The notes: a model not told the origin generated them from the sequence alone. DNA of 5,101 bases from Prevotella sp. UBA3837 (GCA_002392835.1 DGHX01000070.1:170-5270), one strand, 5' to 3'; positions 1 to 4,301 are shown, numbered from the stretch's first letter. Made by a program: numbers and translations.

Positions 1-75
1 TTCATCAAGAACTTCAAGAAGTACGAAGGAAATGAGGCAGGTAAGGCTCTGGTCGCTGCAGGCCCGAAACTGTAA
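1..75 (+). CDS. pckA: Phosphoenolpyruvate carboxykinase (ATP), C-terminal end
   Basis: Only the last 24 codons and a TAA stop are in the window; the gene begins outside it. The visible peptide ends in GKALVAAGPKL, preceded by FIKNFKKYEGNEA. From memory, ATP-dependent PEP carboxykinases end in a very similar tail (LVAAGPKL or close to it), after a helix rich in N, F and K. The enzyme is cytoplasmic and interconverts oxaloacetate and PEP using ATP/ADP; in Bacteroidales it usually runs in the CO2-fixing direction towards succinate. No catalytic residues are visible because the active site lies upstream, so the name rests on the tail alone. A strong terminator follows at 156-197, so this is the last gene of its transcript. 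A near copy of its last 24 bases lies 38 bases after the stop. Confidence 0.7.
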   Translation, partial: FIKNFKKYEGNEAGKALVAAGPKL

Positions 76-113
76 AGCTTCGTAAAGGCCGGAAGCAACG
101 AGCACCTTTGCTC

Positions 114-137
114 GTCGCTGCAGGCCCGAAGCTGTAA
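114..137 (+). repeat. Partial duplicate of the pckA 3' end
   Basis: These 24 bases match 52-75, the last seven codons and stop of the preceding gene, with one mismatch (A to G, silent in the lysine codon). The copy encodes the same VAAGPKL-stop but in a different frame from the real gene, so it is not an extension of it. Upstream of 114 the similarity stops. The left part of the copy also pairs with 94-104 to form a hairpin (94-119, loop CCTT, one mismatch). It looks like a relic of a recombination or duplication event at the gene's end. Confidence 0.8.
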
Positions 138-155
138 CCATTCTATACATACTAT

Positions 156-197
156 GCAGAAAGCCGGAGGTACAGCACTTCCGGCTTTCTGCTTTTT
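156..197 (+). terminator. Intrinsic terminator of pckA
   Basis: GCAGAAAGCCGG (156-167) pairs perfectly with CCGGCTTTCTGC (181-192). Three more pairs are possible inside, and five T residues follow at 193-197. This is a textbook Rho-independent terminator about 80 bases after the pckA stop. The arms also hold T/A-rich segments, so it could work weakly in the other direction. Confidence 0.9.
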
Positions 198-217
198 ATC
201 GACCCGTACAGGCCGCA

Positions 218-294
218 TTTTTTGCCAGTCTCTCGCGCGCGTATGCACGCGCGCGTTACGGCAAAAAAGCTGCACACGCTACACTCCCTACACC
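218..294 (-). repeat. Dispersed GC-rich hairpin repeat, inverted copy
   Basis: On the minus strand, 294 down to 271 reads ggtgtagggagtgtagcg plus a few bases, nearly the same as the start of the conserved block at 817-869 and 4251-4301. It is followed by an alternating CG hairpin: CGCGCGCGT (234-242), loop ATGC, ACGCGCGCG (247-255). Here the hairpin is nested in an outer stem, TTTTTTGCC (218-226) with GGCAAAAAA (260-268). The sequence between the tgtagcg motif and the hairpin differs from the other copies, so this is a diverged member. No protein function is implied; the reading frames across it are low-complexity. Confidence 0.7.
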
Positions 295-390
295 TAACCT
301 CAGTATCAGGAAGTTACAACTGCAAAAACACCGGATATCCTGCACCCGACGCTACACCTGCACCGATGCGGGTGCGGCATGCCTTTTTCA

Positions 391-490
391 AATGCGGCCC
401 GCTCATGAAAAAATGCGGGCTTCCCATGAAAAAATGCGGCCTCCATTTGAAAAAATGCGGGCCGCTTTTTTTTCTGTGCGGGCCGCACAG
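391..490. repeat. 21-bp tandem array of ATGCGG units
   Basis: The core ATGCGG starts at 392, 413, 434 and 455, exactly 21 bases apart, and a fifth degenerate unit (GTGCGG) starts at 476. Each unit is an A-run, ATGCGG, then a C/T-rich linker. The unit is related to the palindrome at 4156-4177 (AAAAATGCGG / CCGCATTTTT) and to the GGCCGCATTTTTT at 211-223. The array ends in small hairpins: a GCGG/CCGC stem with flanking A and T runs (449-473) and CTGTGCGG/CCGCACAG (474-490). Because 21 is a multiple of three, open frames with repetitive Lys/Cys/Gly-rich peptides arise on both strands. I read these as artefacts of the repeat, not genes. Confidence 0.8.
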
Positions 491-517
491 AAACGTCCCA
501 GGCCCTGGGACGTTTTT
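491..517. repeat. 25-nt perfect palindrome with T tail
   Basis: AAACGTCCCAGG (491-502) pairs fully with CCTGGGACGTTT (504-515) around a single central C, and the T run extends to 517. The actual RNA loop would open to three or more bases. The A-run/GC-stem/T-run shape is that of a bidirectional intrinsic terminator. However, no gene ends close by on either strand, so it is better treated as one of the hairpin repeats of this intergenic cluster. Confidence 0.75.
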
Positions 518-546
518 AAGTCGCCCGCTTTTTTCAAAATGGAGGC

Positions 547-602
547 TCACGCTCGGTCGGATTGTCACGCTCGGTCGGATTTGTCACGCTCGGTCGGATT
601 TG
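547..602. repeat. Three 18-19-bp tandem repeats
   Basis: The unit tcacgctcggtcggatttg occurs three times in a row at 547-564 (one T shorter), 565-583 and 584-602. The third unit supplies the left arm of the first hairpin of the dyad-symmetric element that follows, so the array appears to have grown by repeating the edge of that element. Confidence 0.85.
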
Positions 603-693
603 CAATCCGACCGTGTTGAGTATTAGGACTTGTAGTCCGATAATCGCATTACAAATGCTTATACTCAGTGCGGCCGGATTGCAAATCCGGCCG
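591..693. repeat. Four-hairpin dyad-symmetric element (REP/BIME-like)
   Basis: Four short hairpins lie symmetrically about position 642. They are CGGTCGGATT/AATCCGACCG (591-613, loop TGC), GGACT/AGTCC (626-638, loop TGT), GCATT/AATGC (646-658, loop ACA) and CGGCCGGATT/AATCCGGCCG (671-693, loop GCA). The outer pair are near reverse complements of each other, including their loops, and the inner pair have complementary loops. GAGTA (618-622) and TACTC (662-666) add a bracket stem around the inner two. The whole 103 bases is therefore an imperfect palindrome made of palindromes. This resembles REP/BIME elements, which in other bacteria are mobilised by RAYT transposases; no such transposase is in the window. 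Confidence 0.8.
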
Positions 694-707
694 AGCCAAC
701 CCGAGCC

Positions 708-869
708 AAGTTGTGTTGCTTTCTACCCCACTTTTCATTTTTCATTTTTCACTTCTCACTTTTCACTTTTCACTTTTCACTATTCACTATTCACTATTCA
801 CTATCCCCCTCCTTCAGGTGTAGCGAGTGTAGCGTCTTTATCCTTACGCGCGCGTAGGCGCGCGTAAGG
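708..869 (+). repeat. Composite dispersed repeat, copy 1
   Basis: It has three parts. The left constant block, aagttgtgttgctttct (708-724), recurs with one change at 4206-4222. The middle is a variable heptamer array (731-800). The right constant block (817-869) begins ggtgtagcgagtgtagcg and continues through a TCTTTATCC linker into a perfect hairpin, CCTTACGCGCGC (842-853), loop GTAG, GCGCGCGTAAGG (858-869). The same order of parts with a much shorter middle is seen at 4206-4301. The copies differ by base substitutions mainly in the hairpin arms, where this copy keeps full pairing. Confidence 0.85.
731..800. repeat. Heptamer microsatellite, ten units
   Basis: Ten consecutive 7-bp units run without interruption: CTTTTCA, TTTTTCA twice, CTTCTCA, CTTTTCA three times, then CTATTCA three times. 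The strand is almost purely pyrimidine apart from the CA of each unit and the A of the last three. Grouping of identical variants at the right end suggests recent slippage expansion. The array is the variable middle of the composite repeat; the second copy has only about two units (CACTCAT). Confidence 0.9.
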
Positions 870-960
870 GCCAACGCCAGTTCGTCAAAATTAGCGGGTA
901 GTTCGTCAAAGTCCTCCAAAAAAGAGGCGGAGAGATGCGGCACCATCCGAATTATTTCCG
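870..960. other. Upstream region of the surface-protein gene; no gene seen
   Basis: Between the composite repeat and the candidate promoter I see no gene. The only structure is a direct repeat AGTTCGTCAAA at 879-889 and 900-910, 21 bases apart, and a small CCTC/GAGG hairpin around 914-928. A minus-strand open frame (991-794) crosses this stretch but runs from the promoter into the repeats and is not called as a gene. Confidence 0.5.
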
Positions 961-968
961 TAACTTTG
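961..968 (+). promoter_or_regulatory. Candidate -7 box (TAACTTTG)
   Basis: TAACTTTG fits the Bacteroidetes primary-sigma -7 consensus TAnnTTTG exactly. Transcription would start around 974-976, giving a leader of roughly 110 bases before the ATG at 1085. No TTTG -33 element is visible about 19 bases upstream, so the site is either weak or activator-dependent. The leader ends in an A-rich stretch with no Shine-Dalgarno sequence, as is common in this phylum. Confidence 0.5.
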
Positions 969-1084
969 TAGCCACAAACCAGACTTTTCATGCCTCACAC
1001 CCCACCCCACAACGGAAAGGCCTGCATACCGGGAACGGGAAAACGACAGTCATACGTTGAACCAAATCAAAAAACAATATTAAT

Positions 1085-3397
1085 ATGAAGTACAAGAGAT
1101 TCTTTTTATCGCTGCTACTGCTGCTCGGCATCGCCGCAGGAACCAGGGCGCAGTATGTGTTCGTCACTGCCAATCCGAGTGGCAGTGGCGAGGTACGTGT
1201 TGCAAAGAGCATTGCCGATTTAGGCTCATACCAGGATGGCACAGATTTTATATATGATGCTCAGCCTGGTGAGACCATCTACTTCGACTTCCGCCCTTAC
1301 AGCGGTTGGCAGTTTACGGGAACGGTCACAAACGATGGCGGCCTGACGGACATCACCCTGCTTGAGAACGGGATTTATTCTTTCACCATGCCCGGATATG
1401 AGGAAACGTTCTTTATAAACATCAAAATTGCTTTTGAGCAGGAGGTCGTCGTCGCTGAGGGTGTCAATATCAATGCGGACAATTTCCCCGACGCGAACTT
1501 CCGCAGTTGGCTGCTTGCACAGTCATACGGCAAGGATGCTGTCATCACCGATGCTGAGATGGCGGGCATCACTGAGATTTCAGCCCCGGGATGTGGAATA
1601 GCAGACCTGACAGGTATTGGATATTTCACGGAGTTGACGGAACTGAATGTTGGTAATTCTGTCAATACTACGGAAGAGAACAAGAATAAGATTACCTCCA
1701 TCAACCTGTCTGCCCTCACCAAATTGAGAAAGCTGTGGTGTAATGACAACCAGATTACTTCACTGGACCTTTCCCAGTGTGCTGATCTGAGAGACTTGGA
1801 TTGCAGCAACAACCAACTGACCGAACTTGATGTCACTGGCTGTCCTGACTTGATAACACTGCTATGTTCTGGAAACAAGCTGTCTGAACTTGACGTCACC
1901 CAAAATCTGTTGATATATCAGTTGCATTGCGACAACAATCAGTTGACCTCGCTCGATGTGACTGGCTGCACCGCATTGTTCCAGCTGTATTGCTACAACA
2001 ATAAGATTAAGGGCGAGGGGATGACGACCTTGGTCAGCTCATTGGAGACACCCGCTAATGGCGGCTATATGGTGATGATCGACCTCGAAAGCGAGACGGA
2101 AGAGAACGAGATGACCGACGACCAGATAGCTGCGGCCAAAGCAAAGCGATGGTCGGTGGAGGCCTTCATCGACGGCGGCTACGTCAGCTATCCCTACGAC
2201 CCCGACGAACACCAGTATGTAGACCTCGGCCTGCCCAGCGGCACCCTGTGGGCTACCACCAACATCGGAGCCACACACCCCTATCAGAGCGGCCTGTTCT
2301 TCGCCTGGGGTGACACCGAGGGTCACGGCAGCGATGTCTCCGACGGCTATCTGTTCAGCTGGGAGAACTACAAGTGGGGCAAGGTTGAAGGCGAAGACAC
2401 CTGGCTCACCAAATACTGCACCGACAGCAGCCGTGGCAAGGATGGCTTCACCGACGGTAAATACATACTTGCCCCTGAGGATGATGCCGCCTACGTGAAC
2501 TGGGGCCCGGAGTGGCGTATGCCTTCCAAGGAACAGTTCGACGAGCTGAGAAGCGAATGTACCTGGACCCGGATGTACCTCGGCGATGTCTATGGCTACG
2601 ACGTGGAGGGTCCCAACGGCTGTTCCATCTTCCTGCCCGACACTGGCTGGCGCATCGACGACATGCTGCTTGGCGGCGGCGCTTTCTGGTCGCGCTCTTC
2701 TGACCCTGAAGATGTCGGCGGAGCCTACTATCTCGGATGGGATGCTAACGAATGGGAACATATTGCGTGGTATGAGTATGGCGGACGCCTCGACGGCCAG
2801 TGCGTGCGTCCCGTGATGAACCGGTTCACCGTCACCATCCCTGCATCGGGCATCGCCACGTTCTCGGCCGACTGTAGCGTCATCGTTCCCGAGGGGCTGA
2901 CGGCACACTATTGCACCACCTACGACAGCGAGGTCGGCACCATCGGCGTGAAGGCCATCAGTGGCGTGATACCTGCCGAGACGGGCGTGCTGCTGTGCGG
3001 TGAGCAGGGCCAGAGCTATACGCTGACGGCTACCGACGACGCTGCCGAGGCCATCAGCGGCAACGCCCTCGTGGCCGTGACGGCATCCACCCACGTCGCT
3101 GCCACCGACGGCGTCTATACCAACTTCATGCTGAAGAGCGGTGAGTTCATCAAGATTGCCGACAACACGTCGGTGATGCCCGCCAACAAAGCCTACCTGC
3201 AGATAGCAACGGCAGACCTGGGCAGCAATGCTCGACGCATCGCACTCAACTGGGCCGGCGAGGCCACGGCCATCAGCGGTATGGTAGACAGCAGACCGTC
3301 AGGCAGTGAATGCTTTGACATGCAGGGCCGCAAGGTCACGGGCCGCCCGGCACACGGAGTCTACATCATCAACGGAAAGAAAAGTGTCATCAGATAG
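1085..3397 (+). CDS. Secreted LRR / FISUMP-type mosaic surface protein with T9SS-like tail
   Basis: A 770-aa protein of unknown specific function, probably exported and surface-attached. Residues 1-22 are a signal peptide (KYKR, then a Leu-rich core, cleavage likely after TRA before Q23). Residues about 24-120 look like a beta-rich Ig/InlB-B-like segment. About 127-190 has NFPDANFRSWL and an ITDAEMAGIT segment typical of the cap of Bacteroidales LRR proteins. Residues 203-307 are five exact 21-residue Cys-containing LRRs (LTxLDvtxCxxLxxLxCxNNQ). Residues about 377-578 resemble the Fibrobacter succinogenes major paralogous domain: YVDLGLPSGTLWAT, FFAWGDTEG, WRMPSKEQFDEL, FWSRSS and CVRPV. Residues 581-722 are a beta module starting VTIPASGIATFSADC. 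The end, FDMQGRKV...GVYIINGKKSVIR, resembles a type IX secretion sorting tail. Base composition rises sharply after the LRRs. The start is supported by the signal peptide. The gene is followed 12 bases later by a small acidic protein gene. Confidence 0.85.
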   Translation: MKYKRFFLSLLLLLGIAAGTRAQYVFVTANPSGSGEVRVAKSIADLGSYQDGTDFIYDAQPGETIYFDFRPYSGWQFTGTVTNDGGLTDITLLENGIYSFTMPGYEETFFINIKIAFEQEVVVAEGVNINADNFPDANFRSWLLAQSYGKDAVITDAEMAGITEISAPGCGIADLTGIGYFTELTELNVGNSVNTTEENKNKITSINLSALTKLRKLWCNDNQITSLDLSQCADLRDLDCSNNQLTELDVTGCPDLITLLCSGNKLSELDVTQNLLIYQLHCDNNQLTSLDVTGCTALFQLYCYNNKIKGEGMTTLVSSLETPANGGYMVMIDLESETEENEMTDDQIAAAKAKRWSVEAFIDGGYVSYPYDPDEHQYVDLGLPSGTLWATTNIGATHPYQSGLFFAWGDTEGHGSDVSDGYLFSWENYKWGKVEGEDTWLTKYCTDSSRGKDGFTDGKYILAPEDDAAYVNWGPEWRMPSKEQFDELRSECTWTRMYLGDVYGYDVEGPNGCSIFLPDTGWRIDDMLLGGGAFWSRSSDPEDVGGAYYLGWDANEWEHIAWYEYGGRLDGQCVRPVMNRFTVTIPASGIATFSADCSVIVPEGLTAHYCTTYDSEVGTIGVKAISGVIPAETGVLLCGEQGQSYTLTATDDAAEAISGNALVAVTASTHVAATDGVYTNFMLKSGEFIKIADNTSVMPANKAYLQIATADLGSNARRIALNWAGEATAISGMVDSRPSGSECFDMQGRKVTGRPAHGVYIINGKKSVIR
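1691..2005 (+). repeat. Five 63-bp coding repeats (LRR units)
   Basis: These bases encode the five 21-residue leucine-rich repeats, residues 203-223, 224-244, 245-265, 266-286 and 287-307. All share hydrophobic positions and end in N-Q or N-K; a Cys occupies the same place before the Asn-rich turn in each. The nucleotide sequences have diverged from each other, so the array is old and not prone to simple slippage. Regular spacing suggests a curved LRR solenoid used for binding; the ligand is unknown. Confidence 0.85.
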
Positions 3398-3401
3398 GAG
3401 G
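3396..3401 (+). promoter_or_regulatory. AGGAGG ribosome binding site overlapping upstream stop
   Basis: AGGAGG begins inside the TAG stop of the surface-protein gene (3395-3397) and sits eight bases before the ATG at 3410. Perfect Shine-Dalgarno sites are uncommon in Bacteroidetes, and the main gene here has none. The site fixes the start of the small protein and suggests translation coupled to, or re-initiated after, the upstream gene. Confidence 0.8.
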
Positions 3402-3409
3402 TACGAGCC

Positions 3410-3586
3410 ATGAAAAAGAAATATATCCTGCCAACCACAGCTGTCCTCATGCTGCAGGCCAGCCCTGTGCTCAACGATGTCAGCAAAGTCACAGTAGACC
3501 CGGATGAGGAGGGCGACCAGAGCGAGGCTGAGAGCCGCTGGCAGCGCCACCGCTCCGTCTGGGACGACGACGGCGAGGAGGAATAG
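3410..3586 (+). CDS. Small acidic KYI-P-motif protein, 58 aa
   Basis: This short gene encodes 58 residues. It starts MKKKYILPTTAV, runs through a hydrophobic stretch (LMLQASPVL), then becomes strongly acidic (DPDEEGDQSEAE) and ends SRWQRHRSVWDDDGEEE. The start is set by the AGGAGG site eight bases upstream. From memory, Prevotella and Bacteroides genomes carry many unnamed proteins of this length and plan: MKK-Y-I-x-P at the start, SR...SxWDD/E at the end, often next to genes for exported proteins. I know of no function. It lies 12 bases after the surface-protein gene on the same strand, with no terminator between, so co-transcription is likely. The first 20 residues are too polar around the Pro-Thr-Thr for a confident signal peptide. 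It could be an assembly partner, a leader-type peptide or a secreted peptide. The reading frame is well supported, the role is not. Confidence 0.8.
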   Translation: MKKKYILPTTAVLMLQASPVLNDVSKVTVDPDEEGDQSEAESRWQRHRSVWDDDGEEE

Positions 3587-3590
3587 CTGA

Positions 3591-3628
3591 AAGGGAAAAG
3601 AGAAGTAGTCGGAGAGCCGGCTACTTCT
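3591..3628 (-). terminator. Terminator of the M15-like gene, between convergent genes
   Basis: AGAAGTAGTCGG (3601-3612) pairs with CCGGCTACTTCT (3617-3628) with one G-T wobble and an AGAG loop. Read on the minus strand, the hairpin is followed by CTTTTCCCTTT, a usable though interrupted U tract. The stop codon of the minus-strand gene (3621-3623) lies inside the stem, so the terminator starts before translation ends. On the plus strand the same hairpin lies 14 bases after the small-protein stop but lacks a U tract. Confidence 0.7.
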
Positions 3629-4112
3629 CAAAATGCTGATAGTCTTTCATCGTGCGCCAGTGGCCGCCCCAGGTGAAGCCGTGGCTGATGAAGAGGCGGT
3701 AGCACAGGTCGCCCTCCTCAATCTTGTAGGGGAATGACTTCGTGCGGTCTACGTAAGGCAGGCCGTTGTCGCGCATCGACAGCTCGTCGTCGGCCTCGTA
3801 GTCGTCAATCAGGCGGATGTGCTCAATGGGATAGTGTGTGTCGTAGAGCTGCTTGAAAATGTCGAGCAGGTCCTCGGCGATGGCCTTGTTGCACACCAGC
3901 TCGCCGCAGCGCACAGAGTCCTCGGCGTTGCGGTGCAGCACGCGCAGGTAGCGCAGGTCGCTGCGCGGCGTGGAGCAGTTGGCAGGAAAGGAGCGACCCT
4001 GCATCCGCAGGAACACTGCGTCGCTGATGGTGTCAATTGAGAAACCGCTGTCCTGTGCACGCACCGTCAGCAGCGAGAGGCATGCCAGTATAAATAATGT
4101 AATCCGTTTCAT
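3621..4112 (-). CDS. M15-family peptidase homologue with internal active-site deletion
   Basis: The 163-aa product has a signal peptide (MKRITLFILACLSLLTVRA, cleavage before Q20) and would act in the periplasm. M15 peptidases of this type (VanY/CwlK-like) cut D-Ala or L-Ala-D-Glu bonds in peptidoglycan stems. Residues 47-116 (DLRYLRVLH, GELVCNKAIAEDLLDIF, YPIEHIRLIDDYEADDELSMRDN) match the N-terminal half of the family. Residues 117-163 (GLPYVDRTKSFPYKI, LCYRLFISHGFTWGG, DYQHFEK) match the end, including the last histidine ligand H160. The middle, which in intact relatives follows SMRDN and carries the SxHxxGxAxD zinc motif, is absent. The join is N116/G117, near 3764-3765, with the frame kept. 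The product is therefore probably inactive as a peptidase. Absence of stops and frameshifts leaves open a new non-catalytic role. The gene is high in GC and converges on the small-protein gene. Confidence 0.85.
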   Translation of the reverse strand: MKRITLFILACLSLLTVRAQDSGFSIDTISDAVFLRMQGRSFPANCSTPRSDLRYLRVLHRNAEDSVRCGELVCNKAIAEDLLDIFKQLYDTHYPIEHIRLIDDYEADDELSMRDNGLPYVDRTKSFPYKIEEGDLCYRLFISHGFTWGGHWRTMKDYQHFEK

Positions 4113-4128
4113 CGTCGTGTCTTTTATT

Positions 4129-4158
4129 CGCAGATAATTGCTGTTATTTCACTGCAAA
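4129..4158 (-). promoter_or_regulatory. Candidate promoter of the M15-like gene
   Basis: On the minus strand, TTTG (4158-4155) is followed after 18 bases by TATCTGCG (4136-4129). This matches the Bacteroidetes -33 TTTG and a partly degraded -7 TAnnTTTG. The predicted start near 4123 leaves a leader of only about 10 bases before the ATG at 4112, with no Shine-Dalgarno. The -33 box overlaps the perfect hairpin at 4156-4177. Confidence 0.4.
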
Positions 4159-4177
4159 AATGCGGCCCGCATTTTTT
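4156..4177. terminator. Bidirectional terminator-like palindrome
   Basis: AAAAATGCGG (4156-4165) pairs with CCGCATTTTT (4167-4176) around one C, giving A-run, GC stem and T-run in both directions. On the minus strand it could end transcripts of the kinase-like gene about 140 bases after its stop. A competing plus-strand hairpin uses GCGGCCC (4162-4168) with GGGCCGC (4185-4191) followed by TTTTT, so the two folds exclude each other. The sequence belongs to the same family as the 21-bp array at 391-490. Confidence 0.6.
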
Positions 4178-4205
4178 CATGGGAGGGCCGCTTTTTCACT
4201 AAAAC

Positions 4206-4301
4206 AAGTTGTTTTGCTTTCTCCCTCACTCATCACTCATCACTTCTTCCGGTGTAGCGAGTGTAGCGTCTTTATCCTCACGCGCGCGTAGGCGCGCGAG
4301 G
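4206..4301 (+). repeat. Composite dispersed repeat, copy 2
   Basis: The left block aagttgttttgctttct (4206-4222) matches 708-724 with one change. The middle is short, with about two CACTCAT heptamers (4227-4240). The right block (4251-4301) matches 817-869 from ggtgtagcgagtgtagcg through the alternating CG hairpin. In this copy two bases of the right hairpin arm are missing and the arms pair imperfectly (CCTC 4276-4279 with GAGG 4298-4301, a two-base bulge, then GCGCGC pairs). It lies between the M15-like gene and the kinase-like gene, ending 17 bases before the latter's stop codon. Confidence 0.85.

Noticed and set aside
391..490. CRISPR array
   Set aside because: The units are only 21 bases with no distinct spacers; the linkers are variants of the same repeat, and no cas gene is visible.
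222..626. Open frame on the plus strand (134 codons) and overlapping frames on both strands
   Set aside because: It runs across the inverted hairpin repeat, the 21-bp array, the palindrome and the 18-19-bp repeats. Its Lys-Cys-Gly heptad pattern comes only from the 21-bp repeat being a multiple of three. There is no promoter, ribosome site or protein-like composition.
591..693. tRNA or riboswitch from the multi-hairpin fold
   Set aside because: The stems are symmetric about one centre and the hairpins are reverse complements of each other. No anticodon arm, CCA-type acceptor stem or known aptamer motif is present, and no gene follows closely.
794..991. Minus-strand open frame of 65 codons (start MKSLVCGYKV)
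   Set aside because: The start looks protein-like, but the frame begins inside the candidate promoter/leader of the surface-protein gene and ends inside the composite repeat and heptamer array (the TLHSLHL segment is the tgtagcg repeat read backwards). It could be a degraded or recurrent small gene, but the sequence alone does not support calling it.
2039..3094. Long minus-strand open frame (351 codons) inside the surface-protein gene
   Set aside because: It lies opposite the GC-rich half of a well-supported gene, has no recognisable domain, and is the kind of shadow frame expected from high GC at third positions.
4082..4112. Lipoprotein signal in the M15-like protein (ILAC near residue 11)
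   Set aside because: The cysteine comes too early, the -2 residue is leucine, and a better signal peptidase I site (VRA before Q20) follows.
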